A program made the translations under genes and the position numbers. This document shows positions 1-10,693 of a DNA stretch of 64,000 bases, in pieces. The notes beneath the pieces are model-generated. The model searched no databases. It saw only the letters and a list, made by a program, of their open reading frames with translations, and had not been told where the DNA came from. Source of the DNA: Glebionis coronaria (Eukaryota; Streptophyta; Magnoliopsida; Asterales; Asteraceae); the NCBI GenBank assembly GCA_025667525.1, contig CM046874.1, forward strand, positions 659,512,963 through 659,576,962, written 5' to 3'. Position 1 is the stretch's first letter; every line of letters starts with the position of its first letter.

Positions 1-489
1 GGTGGATATGACTTGTACAGACCGTCCGGGTACGAACCCGTTATGAATGTACTCTGGTGCATTGACATCACCGAAGATAACCCGATATGAATGGCAGTCT
101 ATGGTAGCATGATACTTGGATAGCCAATCCATGCCCAAAATCATGTCGAAGTCATTCATGTCCAGCGGAAGTGCGTCGACAGGTCGAACCTTATCATCAA
201 ATTCTAGGGGAAGACTCTTGTATACATGGGTGATTAATAAAGAGTCCCTCAAAGGAGTGGAAATAGTAAGCCTATTTTCTAGTGGCAAGGGAGGCATCCT
301 AATGTTCTTAGCATAAGCAGTAGAAATAACCGAGTGAGTAGCACCCGTATCGAAAAGAACACATGCAGCACGACCATACATATACAAGATTCCAGTGATG
401 GTACCTGTAGACTTGTTGGCCTGGTCTCGAGATGTCCTGTAGACACGCCCGGCAGTAGGAGGCGTCTTGGTATCAGCATGTCCCGATGT
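1..489 (-). pseudogene. pol: Retropepsin-like protease region of element A (partial)
   Basis: Continuous minus-strand reading frame downstream of the gag zinc knuckle. The active-site triplet Asp-Thr-Gly followed by Ala (340-351) lies in the context VLFDTGATHSVIS, the usual retropepsin signature of chromoviruses. Further on, about 90-136, comes the conserved I-L-G-M-D-W-L-S-K-Y-H block and then the D-C-H strand that closes the fold. The protein would cleave the Gag-Pol polyprotein inside the virus-like particle. The frame is open in what can be seen, but the upstream gag is broken, so I class the whole coding unit as a pseudogene. RT should follow beyond base 1. Confidence 0.8.
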
Positions 490-653
490 ACCCTCCATCT
501 CGCCCTTACGGCAATCCTTTATAATATGGCCAGGAAGACCACACTTGAAGCACGCATCAGTATTACGGCGACATGGTCCTGGGTGCCTACGGTGGCAAGT
601 AGAGCAAAGAGGATGAGTGTATCCTCCAGGAGGTGCTCTGGCTGGCTGAGGAC

Positions 654-726
654 CTGATAAAACATTTTACATGAGACATAATAGTTGGGTACAAAGGATA
701 AAGCGGATAATCATAAGATTGAATAC
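654..726 (-). other. Putative intron 3 in gag of element A (73 bp)
   Basis: On the minus strand the boundaries read CACTG|GTATTCAATC and TTTTATCAG|GTCCTC. Leaving it out joins the polar linker to the zinc-knuckle exon in frame (phase 1). Its size is almost the same as introns 1 and 2 and close to the lower limit for plant introns. Confidence 0.65.
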
Positions 727-791
727 CAGTGATAGCTGGACGGCTAGGCTGCGAACCTCTCTGGTTCTGGTCCCTACCGTTTCCATGGTTC

Positions 792-865
792 CTGGTAGAA
801 TTTCGCTAGAGTGTCAGAATATGAGTTATAACATAAAACATAAGAAAATTCGTAAGTATTAGGAC
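792..865 (-). other. Putative intron 2 in gag of element A (74 bp)
   Basis: On the minus strand the boundaries read AGCAG|GTCCTAATAC and TTCTACCAG|GAACC. The interior is AT-rich and contains ATGTTTTATGTTATA (827-841), a 15-mer also present just upstream of the gag start codon. Phase 2; the exons on both sides join in one frame. Confidence 0.7.
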
Positions 866-1015
866 CTGCTGTTGCTGGATTGCCCGGCGTTGTTACGGTA
901 ATGGTCATTATCGCCACGCCTATCCGTAGCAGATCGGTCATTAGTCTGACCGTTTCCCTTGGGCTGATGAGGCTGCTGCTGAGTAGCCGGCTGAGACCGG
1001 TCCCCAGTTTTCTGC

Positions 1016-1098
1016 CTGGAAGATACATTTTAAGAGATGAATAGTTGACATATGGAAAGATATACGGATTGAGCACCGCTTGAATATGAAGGTTTTAC
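1016..1098 (-). other. Putative intron 1 in gag of element A (83 bp)
   Basis: On the minus strand the boundaries read AGAG|GTAAAACC and CTTCCAG|GCAG, with an AT-rich interior and a pyrimidine-rich 3' end. It sits between the capsid-like domain and the polar linker. Without it the codons join in phase 2. Confidence 0.7.
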
Positions 1099-1768
1099 CT
1101 CTTGTCGGGTCTTTCAGCTTCCCCGAACTCATCCCTCTCCTGCAGCATCTCCAGTTTTCGTGCTGCATCGGCCACTTGTGCTACAGTATTGAACGTAGCA
1201 CACACCAGCTTGTTTGCGACCGATGTGCGAAGAGCCCATATGAAGTGATGTGCCTGCTCTTCTGGAGTACCTGCTGCCGCACCAAGGAAACCAGCCAAGC
1301 GAAGAAAGCGCTGCATAAACTCATTGCTATTCTCCCCAGCTCTCTAACGAATCCCATGGTACTCTCTCTTGAGCTTGTCCTGCTCAGCCTTGGGAAAGAA
1401 CTGCTCCAAACCAGCAACCCACTCATCACCACCTTCAGATTGCATCAAAGCTAACCACCAGTTAAGTACATCGCCTTCGAACCGATAGCATGCCAACCTC
1501 ACCTTGTATGCGGGGTCACAGCCCATAGCGTTGAAGATCTTCTCGATGTGAGCCAACCAGCTTTCAGCATCACTGGGGCTATCTGTCTTTTCAAAAGCTC
1601 GAGGGCGGAGCTTGTTGAAGGAGGAGGAGGAGGTGGCTGATTGTGCTGCTGCTGATTGTTGGCAGCTTGAACTTCAGCCCGGATGTCATTCCTCAGTTGA
1701 GGAAGCAAGGCTTGCATGGCAGCCTGAATTGCAGCATTGAGCTGCTCCTGCTCGCGTGTGAGAACCAT

Positions 1769-2206
1769 CTGACAGTATAACATAAAACATATGATTAACA
1801 GTTCAAAACATAAAATATAACATATATACATAAAAAAAAATTTATACTAAAATTTTCATGAGAAAAATTTTATGCAAGAAAATTTTTGTATGAATGCATG
1901 ATGCAGTTTTATGAAAACTTTTGATGCTTGAGAGTGAGCGCCTCTGGTCAGTTCACCCAAAACAAAAGACATATCGAGGGGACGCCTATGGGTCGGTCCC
2001 AAATCTAAAAGTTTCGATAAAACACATGCGACTAAATAGGGTCAGTCCTGTACCAACCATTACTTAGTCAAAAACCCTGTGACAATGACATATATATGTA
2101 TGCTTAAAAATGATGAATGCATGAAAACAACTGTCAGTTCTAGGAAGACCGTAGTGACTACCCACTAATCATAGGTCATATTTGAGAGCCTACAGGTCGA
2201 AGCCTT
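1769..2206 (-). other. Untranslated leader of element A between PBS and gag
   Basis: No coding capacity. The bases directly before the gag ATG (minus strand) read TATACTGTCAG|ATG, a good 3' splice site preceded by T-rich sequence, so the leader may end in a further intron; I could not fix its donor. A short run of A/T homopolymers lies at about 1830-1920. Confidence 0.5.
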
Positions 2207-2219
2207 GGCTCTGATACCA
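2207..2219 (-). other. Primer binding site of element A (tRNA-iMet type)
   Basis: The minus strand reads TGGTATCAGAGCC, the complement of the 3' end of plant initiator tRNA-Met, four bases inside the LTR edge at 2224. This fixes the orientation and marks 2224-5171 as the 5' LTR. Confidence 0.9.
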
Positions 2220-3469
2220 TAATTGTAACACCCCATTTTGGAAATGGAAATATCACAGTAATTATGGAGTGTCATCTAAGCATACAAGGTAAATTGTCTA
2301 AACATTACTTGACCATATAAAGGAAAATACCGGAATCAAACATCGGTAGTCCAAAAGTAAAGCTCATCACACACAAACATAGTATAGTAAAGGAAAAGGA
2401 CGAAACAATGTCCAAAGCATAAGTTACATAAAGAAAGGAAATGCATAATGTAAAGAAGGCTAGACAGCTTCCAGTCCATATGCACGTACTCTTAGTGTCT
2501 ACGAGCGTCCCTGAGTACCTACCGTTTTGGGAACATAGAAAAGGAAAACGGCTGAGCAATACGCTCAGTGCACGGATGTACAATAAAGCATGAATATGAT
2601 AAGCATATAACATAATAACAGCGGAAGAAACTAAGTCCCGAGTAACCTGGTTAAGTCTTAATAAACTAGTTTTATAGTTTGAAAGTCTTATGTTTATCTT
2701 ATAAAAACTGTTTGTCATATTTTACCATTAGCCAATATAGGTCATGAATATCCACCGTGCATGAATAATTGGAGGGGTGACCTCATCAGGCAAATTAGAG
2801 GGGCTGCCTCTAATTTAATATACTGGTTTAATGGGTAGGAGGGATCAGCTCCTTGTGAAGGATGCAAGACACACACCACATTCAGCATGTAATCCTGAAT
2901 AAAAACGTGTAACTAGGATGCACCCATACGCCCCACATGATAAATATAAATAAATGGCCAAAAGTTGAAGGGACGCCACGAGCAATCACTCCGCCGTGGT
3001 GAAGTCATAACATAAGTGCCTCTAATGTTATGGTTATGGTACCTCCATAACTAGGTGAAACTGGTCATGCATGTATATGGCTATAGGTAATCATATTTAA
3101 AACATAAGCAATCAAACTCATACTTATACTACGGGAAAACAGTTGGCTGCATACGGGGAAATCCTAATAAGGAAAGAATGTCCATACTAAAAGGACGGGA
3201 ATCCGTACCTTATGTCCAGTGAACGAGAACGATGAAATGTGAGAATCCTACTTCTGAATCACTAACGCTACATAAATACGTACATGAAATAAGTATCTGC
3301 TTACTACATACATAGCTGGTTTTATATCATGTCTTAGCTTATTTATGTGTTCTTACCATTTACACTGTTTAAAGCCTTAAACTGTGTTAAATCTTATATT
3401 CTGTTCATTCTGATTAAGTATTTCTGATATTTCATGTGTTATTATACTTACTGTGTAATATTAAGTAAC

Positions 3470-3800
3470 TTTCCAAAAATAGCAGGTTTCCTTAAATAGC
3501 AAGTTTCCAAAAATAGAAAGTTTCCAAAAATTGAAAGTTACCAAAAATAGGAAGTTTCCAAAAATAGAAAGTTCCCAAAAATAGAAAGTTTCCAAAAATA
3601 GATTTACTGCTTAAAATAGATAAGTTTCTAAAAATAGAAAGTTTCCATAAATAGATTAGTTGCCTTAATTAAATAAGTTTCCATAAATAGATTAGTTGCC
3701 TTAAATAAATAAGTTTCTAAAAATAGCTGGTTTCCATAAATAAAATAGCTGCCTTATTTAATTAAGTTTCTAAAAATAGAAAGTTTCCATAATTAGAAAT
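3470..3800. repeat. Short tandem repeats in LTR A
   Basis: Degenerate tandem units of about 17-20 bases built on AAAATAGAAAGTTTCC, repeated more than a dozen times with small changes (AAATAGATTAGTTGCC variants). LTR B keeps only one or two units near 9215-9255, so the array accounts for part of the length difference between the two LTRs. Confidence 0.8.
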
Positions 3801-4626
3801 AAGCTGGTTAAATAAGCTAAGTAAATAAGCCTACGCATTTTCATGATTATTTTCTAAGTCATATGGTATATTATATAGTTTAATAATTATTTCATGTAAT
3901 TTAATTAAACTATAGGTTATAATATTTAATTAAAGTATGACATGTTTTTAATTAAATATATTAAATACTTAGGTTAAAATATATATTATTGAATACTAAT
4001 AATATAACCTAAGTCATGTTTAATTAATTAATTAAATCCATGGTTTTAAAATAATTAATTAATTATAAGTCTTAATAATAAAATACTTAGGTTAAAATAA
4101 TTCATGTTTATAATAATTAGTGAACCTAAGTTCATGTTATTAAATTAATTACATCATATTAATTTAATTCTTAACCTAAGTTTATAACATAAACATTTAA
4201 CATAATCATGATCCGGATCTAGGCTTAAAAACATGCACCGGATCTTAACAAACACCGTACCCCGAACCAATTCGGGGTACCCGCTTGCTGCCGTGGGACC
4301 CACACGCACCAACCAAGACCCAAAAAGGTCTTGGTGGTGGTCGGTTAGAACAAACCGAACCCCCTTAGGGTCGGTTGTTCTTGTGGCCCAAAACAAACAC
4401 CCCTTAGATCGATCCCATTGATTAATTAACGATCATAACATGTTAGATCTAGGTTTAATTTATATATTTTTATGAAAAACATCATGTGTTCTTAATTAAT
4501 GAAAGATTAATTAAAAAGAAACAAGTAAAAAGGTTTTACCGTATTCGTGGATCAAAAGGGTGAAGAACAAACACGAACAATTACTAAATCAACAAGATCC
4601 AAGATCAAAATCACCCCCTTATGGTG

Positions 4627-4633
4627 ATTTATA
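4627..4633 (-). promoter_or_regulatory. Putative TATA box in LTR A
   Basis: TATAAAT on the minus strand, in a locally GC-richer context (CCACC|TATAAATCACC). The place, in the outer fifth of the LTR, is right for a U3 promoter driving transcription leftward to gag. Confidence 0.5.
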
Positions 4634-5209
4634 GGTGGCGGCACACAAGAAGAAGGAGGAAGGGGTTTTAGGTTTTCTTGAAAATCTTCTGTAAAACTAA
4701 TTTGAGTAGTGGAAATTAATTAACCCCTCTTAAGTAAAATTAACAATGGGCTTGGCCCATTGTTTCTTGTTTGGCCGCGGGTAGGGACTCCCTTGTGGGG
4801 GTCCCGTACCTCGTTTCGTGTTTTGTAATTTTATACACGTTTACGTTTAATTTAGTTCGTGTTTTAAAAGTTCTCGTTACGTAAATATCCTACCCTTATA
4901 TATTTAATTACGCTCGTATTAAATATATATACGTAATTAATAATATCTCGTGTTTTAATTACACTCATGATCTCGTGATCGTATGTTCATGAATAATTAT
5001 TATTAAATAATTATTACGTGATCGTGCAAATAAAATACTTATCATGTTCTAACACGTACGTAATACATAAACTCCTAATACGTAATCGTAATCATGCTAT
5101 ATTAGGAAAGTTTTTAACTAGTACGTACGAACTTAAGGTATTATGCATGGTAAAAGCATGCGGGTTTTACACAACAAATGGTGTTAAACTCACCATGTCT
5201 TCCAAACAA

Positions 5210-5700
5210 GAAAGAGTTGGTTCACCACGAGGGTACGACGCTGGTGTGATTCTCAAATCCGTTGATGGTTGCCAGTTTACCCAAAATTGGATGGTTTTCA
5301 CTTGCTTTGGTCCTAGACTGAAAAGTGGCTAGTCCAAGGGGGTACGTCTCTTGGTAAAGACTCTTATCAAATCCGTTGATAGCTGTAATAGCTTGCTCAA
5401 AGCTATAGGGTTTTCAGATCACCGATGCTTTATTGCTAAGAGTTGGCTAGTCCGGAAGGGTGCGTCTTCTAGTAAAGACTTCAATCAAATCTGTTGATGG
5501 TTGTGATGATTTGCCCAAAATCGTTAGGGTACTCCCACTCACCATTGATTTACGTTCTAAGAGTTGGGCTGGGTTCTGGTCTCCCAGGGTGATGCTTATT
5601 CCACCACAAAGACTAGCTAGCCCAAGAGCGAGCAGTTACTTGGTAAAGGCTTCTCAAATCTGCTTATGTTGCTGTGGAGATTCAACAAGTGCGGATCTGT
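5210..5700 (+). repeat. Degenerate tandem repeat, about 118 bp period
   Basis: The phrase CAAATCCGTTGATGGTTG recurs with changes at about 5250, 5368, 5486 and, weakly, 5657; each copy is followed by a similar run to AGAGTTGG / GGCTAGTCC. Spacing is close to 118 bases for the first three. The array lies between the missing pol and the PPT of element G and has no lasting reading frame. Confidence 0.7.
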
Positions 5701-5856
5701 TCCAAGCTTTCAAGAAGCTTCTCAATGATATAAGTTGAAGCGGTCTTTGTGCTTTCACTTCTGATGGTTATTTTGCTGTTATTGCTTTGCTGTTTCAATC
5801 CTCGTGTTGTTTTGCAAGATCTACCAGGAAACTTGAACTCAACCAGTCAAATTTAA

Positions 5857-5870
5857 GTTTAGGGGACGAT
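5857..5870 (+). other. Polypurine tract of element G
   Basis: TTTAGGGGACGAT directly before the TG of the LTR at 5871; the plus-strand primer of reverse transcription in LTR elements sits here. Confidence 0.75.
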
Positions 5871-6300
5871 TGTTAGGACCTATGTAATAGATATTTGTAA
5901 TAGCTAAACTAGGAGGTATGTAGTTCCTCCTTGTCCTTGTAGTAGTAGGAGCAACACGTGCTCCTGGTCTAGTATAAAGTCAAACAATGTTATTTTTAGT
6001 AGTTTGTTAGAATATGCATGAGATATGTTAGGAAAGGATATGCATATCAGGAGTTACACGTCTATGTTTAATGTAGTATTAGGGTTTCCTTGTAGTATAA
6101 AAGGAACCCATTGGCAGAAGGGTTAGACACACCTTTCACCATTATTCATTTCATATTAATAGTAGAAATCCTTAGTAAGCATCAAGTTATTTAGTTATTC
6201 TATTTCTTCTTGATCATAGTATTTGTATTCCGCACTTATACATTAAGAGTCTCTCTATGAATAGACTTATGATTACAGAAATAGTTCACCATCCTTAACA
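5871..6300 (+). repeat. 3' LTR of element G (430 bp)
   Basis: Starts TGTTAGGA and ends TCCTTAACA, near-perfect terminal inverted repeats. TATAAAA at 6096-6102 is followed by GGAACCCATTGG, so the promoter lies at two thirds of the LTR. No second copy of this LTR is in the window. Confidence 0.8.
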
Positions 6301-6606
6301 GGATGCAAAATCCATAACCAGTGGACCCAACAGGCTATTCGTTTGAACTTGGAGACTTTGGCCCCGGTATTATGGTTAGATTCCAATGTAATAGATTGTT
6401 GGCCTCGGGAAGATGTATAACTTATCTGAAGATTTTAATTTGACAAAGAAGCGTGGCAAGAATTTGTTGGGTAGTGAAGCATGAAAGAATTTTAACATTT
6501 TAATGTTGTTTGATGATAGAACAGTTAATGTTGGTTCCCGAATGTTGAGCTTCCAGATTATTACTTGTGTTTCAGACCATAAATATTTATCAAATAACAT
6601 ACAGAA
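6301..6606. other. Unassigned sequence, possible target DNA of element G
   Basis: No reading frame that resembles a known protein and no repeat seen. It may be the genomic site into which element G inserted, or part of a further unrecognised element. The 78-codon open stretch on the minus strand has no recognisable motif. Confidence 0.3.
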
Positions 6607-6760
6607 ACTCATGTGTTATATGCAGAAACACATGTATTATATGTAAAATCACATGTGATTCATGAAGGAACACTTGTGATTCGTGTAGAAACACTTGTGT
6701 TTCGTGTAGAAACACATGTGATTCGTGCAGAAACACATGTTATTCATGTAGAACACATGT
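6607..6760. repeat. Minisatellite block 1, GAAACACATGTG units
   Basis: About seven units of 21-25 bases with the shared heart GAAACACATGTG-ATTC. Most units contain the self-complementary ACACATGTGT or one-base variants. Confidence 0.85.
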
Positions 6761-7179
6761 TTTGAACAAACAAACCAACACTTAGTAAAAAAATTTGAAT
6801 AAACAAACCAATACTAAATAAGAAACAATTTGAATAAACAAACCAATACTAAATAAGCCAAGATTCTGATTAAGTAATTATTCAACAAAACATAGAATCT
6901 CATCAAGTAATTATTCATCTAACAATAGAACTTCATACGCTAAAATGTGTTTAAACATGAATAATCGATGTCTTGTTCTTGTCTTGTTCATCTTTATCCT
7001 TGCTTTTTTTACAAGTTGTTTATGTATGCTCAATTGATTCCTCTAATGTATCATAGCAATCACCATTAACTAGCATACGGATTCCATTTACATGAGCTCC
7101 CAATTTAGTCTCCTACCCGGTGTTACATTTTTCTCATACAAAGTTGAGCTTGCCGTTTTCATACCTGCATATGCCAAAA
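6761..7179. other. AT-rich spacer between minisatellite blocks
   Basis: Contains a short direct repeat (AACAAACCAATACTAAATAAG, twice at about 6800-6855) and otherwise no feature I can name. Confidence 0.4.
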
Positions 7180-7915
7180 TAGAAACACATGTGTTAAAAG
7201 AAGAAACACATGTGTTACAAACAGAAACACCGGTGTTTTAAAGAACAAACTCATGTGTTGTCAAGCAGAAACACATGTGTTTTCAAAAAAAACAGATTCA
7301 ATAACACATGTGTTAAAAGCATAAACACATTTATTACAAACAAAAATATATATGTATTCATACAGAGACACTTGTTTCTATAGCAACAAGTTATTTGAAG
7401 AAGAAACACATGGTGATTTCAAGCAAAAACACATGTGTTTATAGTAGAAAACACATATGTTTGCATGCAAAAACACATGTATTTTCAAGCAGAAACACAT
7501 GTATTTTTAAGTAGAAACACAGGTGTTTTCAAGCACAAACATATTCAATAGCAACAAGTAATTTGAAGCAGAAACACATGGTGATTCCAAGCAAAAATAC
7601 ATGTGTTTTCAAGTAAAAACACATGAGTTTTCAAATAGAAACACATGTGATTTTAAGCAGAAACACATGTGATTCTCATGTAGAAACATATGTGATTTCA
7701 AGCATAAACACATGTGATTTTCAAGCGCAAATACATTCAATAGCAACAAGTGATTTCAATCAGAGACACATGGTGATTTCAAGTAGAGACATATTTGTTT
7801 TCAAGCAGAAACACATGTGACTTCAAGCATAAACACATGTGATTTTCAAGTAGAAACACATGTGATTTTTAAGTAGAAAAAGATGTGATTTTCAAGCAAA
7901 AAACATGTGATTTCT
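7180..7915. repeat. Minisatellite block 2, AGCAGAAACACATGTG units
   Basis: About thirty degenerate units of roughly 24 bases: AGCAGAAACACATGTG followed by TTTTCA or a close variant. A longer period of about 180 bases, marked by ATTCAATAGCAACAAGT at about 7540 and 7733 and a related copy near 7375, suggests higher-order duplication. The core is palindromic. Confidence 0.9.
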
Positions 7916-7975
7916 GCATTAAAACATCACAATAAATACAATAAATATAGAGAAGAGGTGCTTCTAAAAGGTTAG

Positions 7976-10693
7976 TGGAACACCCCATTTTGGTAAATGG
8001 AATGTCACACGTGATTATGGCTTGTCATCAAAGAATACAAGAAAAATGTCTTAAAACATTACATGACCATAAAAGGAAATACCATAAACAAACATCGGTA
8101 CCCCAAAGTATAAGCTCATCACACACAAACATAAGTACTGTAATGGAAAAGGACTAAAAATGTCCATATAAATAAATAGCAAAATATATGATGAAATGCA
8201 TATAGTAATGAAGGCTAGGAAGCTTCCAATCCATATGCACATACGCTTAGAGTCTACGAGCGCCCGTGAGTACCTGCCGTTTGGGAACATGAAAGGAAAA
8301 CGGTTGAGCATAATGCTCAATGCACGGATATACAAGTATGACATGGAATAATTTAAACATATAAGACTAATAGCAGCGGAATATCATAAGTTCTAAGTAA
8401 TATGGCTTCACGTTCATAAAACTGGTTTTATAGTTTGAAAAGACTTATGTTTCTATGAAAATCTGTTTAATTAGCCAAATAGCCCATATAGGTCATGAGG
8501 TTCCATCGTGCATGAATACTTGGAGGGGAGACCTCGTCATGCAATTAGAGGGGTTACCTTTAATTAAATAGTCTGGGTAGGATGGATCAACTCCTAGTGA
8601 AGGATGCAAGGCACACATTGAATTCACTCTGATAATACTGCTAAACATTTAACTAGGATGCACCCATACGCCCCACATGATAATATAATATAATGGCCAA
8701 AACTGAAAAGGGACGCCACGAGCAATCACTTCCCCGTGGGGAAGTCATAACACTGGTGCCTCTAGTGTTATGGTTATTGTACCTCCATTACTAGGTGACA
8801 CTGGTCATGCATGTATATGACTTAGGCTCTTAATCTAACATAAGTGTCAAAAATATAAAACAAATATTAGGAAAATAGTTGGCTGCAGACGGGGAAATCC
8901 TAATAAGGAAAGAATGTCCATATTGAAAGGACGGGAAATCCGTACCTTAAGTCCATTGAACGAAGAAGACAAACGGAAGAGAGTCCTACTTCGATCTCAC
9001 TAATGCTACATAAATAGTATACGTGTATAAGTATTCTGATTACTAAGTACGTAACTGGTTTTATCATGTCTTAGCTTGTTTTATATGTTCATGTCTTGTT
9101 TTACTGATTTTAACGTTATGTTGTATTTATCATGTATTCTGTATATTCTGATTAAGTATTACATGTATTTCTTGTATTATTATACTTGTTGTGTAATAAT
9201 AAGTAATTTTCTAAAAATAGTAGGTTTCCTAAAATAGAAAGTTTCCAAAAATAGATTAAATAGTTTATTAATAATATTCTGTTTATTAAATAAACTATAG
9301 GTTATATAATTAAGTGTAAAATAAATAACTAAATACTTAAGTTAAAACATGTATTATTTAATAATAATAATAACCTGAGTTTCATGTTTAATTAAAATAA
9401 TTATAAGTCATGAATTAATTAATTTAATTATCTTGTAAAAATAATACACTTGTTAATTTAATTAGAATTATAAAAATATTCATGAACCAGACCCGTATAA
9501 TTAACTAATTAAACATGTCGTCAACCAGACCCGTGAACCCGTGAATCGGTCCGAACCAAACCTCCAAAAATAGTGGCAAACCGGCTTGAACCGGTTGCCT
9601 CTGCTTGCGTCACATAGCCATCCGCTGTTGCCGGTGGTTCCCTTGCTCTCGGCTAGTCGCTGCTAGCAGTCGAGTACCCACTGATTGTGTGCCAGTGGTT
9701 CCTCCTGCTACCCGGCATGTTCCCCCTGCTTGACCCACACTGCCACCGCCTGTGTGCCGGTGGTGGTGGTTGCTGCCGCCGAGACCCACTAAATCACAAG
9801 GACACCCCTGACGCGAGTCAGGGTGCCTTGTACCTACTGCCAACCGAACACAAACACCACCAAGACCTAGGTCTTGGTTGGTGGTAGAAACTAAATGACG
9901 CCGAGAGCGTTGTGGCTCTCGGTTTGTGTGGCGGCCGAGATAAACACCCGAAAACACCCTTAATTATTTACCCCTTGATCCCATGACATGTTTTTATCAT
10001 GTTTTATTTAGTTACGTGTTCATGTTTATGATTAGTTAAATAAAAGAAAAAAACAAAAGGGTTACGGATTACCAAAAATATTTGGAATGAATAGATCTTA
10101 AACACACGTACACACTCGTAAGATTTCTTGAACAAAATCAAACAACCACCCTCTTGTGGTGATGATGCCACCGGCCAAGAGGAGAGAAAAAGAGAGATTT
10201 AGGGTTTTTAGTTTTCTTGAAAATCTTCTATAATGTTTATGTTTCCTCTTTTATTATTTTTAATAACAAGTCATGGGCTGGGCCCCTTTCTTCTCTTATT
10301 TCCGCGTCTATAAGGGCCCGCCAAGGGAAACCCGAGGCTTTTCTCGTGTCTATTTTATTACGTGTTTGTGTATTCGTGTTTACGTGTTACGTTTAATTAT
10401 TTGTGTTATTACAATTACTTGTACGTAACGATATTTATCGTATTAATAATATACGTAAATACATAATTATATGTTCGTGATTCTTACGTTCATGATTTCA
10501 TGTTCGTGATTATAATTCTTATTGATAATAATTATCGTGTATTTACAGGTACTTAATACTTGTCGTAAGATTATACGTACATAACTTCTGAAATTCCTAA
10601 TCGTGACACGTGTTCAAGCTATAAAAGGAAAGTTTTTAAATGTACGTACGTTACTAAGGGTACTATTCATGGTAAAAGCATGCGCGTTTTACA
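7976..10693 (-). repeat. 3' LTR of element B (2718 bp)
   Basis: Starts TGGAACACC (the second base pair of TGTAACACC changed) and ends TTTTACA next to the PPT. It shares long blocks with LTR A but lacks most of its short tandem array. A GC-rich patch at 9500-9960 holds several inverted and direct repeats of CCGGTGG-type words; open frames there have no homology I recognise and are not called as genes. Confidence 0.8.

Larger units (their letters stand above)
490..1768 (-). pseudogene. gag: Gag of element A, interrupted by three GT-AG introns and two lesions
   Basis: Start ATG at 1768. The N-terminus is a Gln-rich helix followed by a proline run, then the capsid-like domain of Ty3/gypsy Gag (block around 1344-1560 with the W-L-A-H-I-E-K-I-F and L-N-W-W motifs, continuing to about 1100), a polar Q/N/R-rich linker, and a CCHC zinc knuckle at 511-552 (C-X2-C-X4-H-X4-C). 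Three AT-rich segments, 1016-1098, 792-865 and 654-726, start GT and end AG on the minus strand; leaving them out keeps one frame open from the capsid to the knuckle. Lesions: a one-base shift in or next to the proline run (about 1615-1640) and an in-frame TAG near 1340 where CAG is expected. Gag would form the particle and bind RNA. Confidence 0.8.
1..5171 (-). mobile_element. Ty3/gypsy chromovirus-type element A, 5' part
   Basis: Minus-strand LTR retrotransposon cut by the left window edge. Read right to left it shows a 5' LTR (2224-5171), a primer binding site matching initiator tRNA-Met, a leader, gag with one CCHC knuckle, and the start of an aspartic protease. The gag and protease are of the Ty3/gypsy chromovirus (Tekay/Del-like) kind; the long LTR fits that lineage. 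The LTR ends, TGTAACACC and TTTTACA on the plus strand, are shared with the LTR of element B. RT, integrase and the 3' LTR lie outside the window. The outer duplication cannot be checked; the first five flanking bases are 5172-5176 (caaca). Confidence 0.85.
2224..5171 (-). repeat. 5' LTR of element A (2948 bp)
   Basis: Bounded by TGTAACACC on the left and TTTTACA on the right, i.e. TG...CA ends. It aligns along much of its length with the LTR of element B (7976-10693), for example the blocks near 2480-2600 and 8230-8340 and the AACATGTT-rich right third. It holds a short tandem array (about 3470-3800), a long AT-rich zone (3800-4200), a TATA box on the minus strand and no convincing coding region. 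Confidence 0.85.
5172..6300 (+). mobile_element. Ty1/copia-type element G, 3' end only
   Basis: Plus-strand remnant: noncoding internal tail with degenerate tandem repeats, a polypurine tract and a 430 bp 3' LTR. No pol coding sequence is left in the window; the left side stops where element A begins, so A probably inserted into this element. The PPT and the TGTTAGGA...TCCTTAACA ends are typical for Ty1/copia. Confidence 0.7.

Noticed and set aside
6376..6612. 78-codon frame in the island between G and the minisatellite, considered as a host gene fragment.
   Set aside because: No recognisable domain, and the length is expected by chance in AT-rich DNA.
7180..7915. CRISPR-like regular repeats.
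   Set aside because: Units are degenerate, there are no unique spacers of constant length, and the setting is a plant nuclear genome; a minisatellite explains it.
9610..9957. GC-rich open frames in LTR B.
   Set aside because: They lie inside an LTR, have low-complexity Gly/His/Arg content and no counterpart in LTR A.
9480..9960. Possible captured host gene exon in LTR B because of the raised GC content.
   Set aside because: LTR A has a parallel GC-richer patch at 4200-4400 with different words and no reading frame in common; more likely family-specific LTR sequence.
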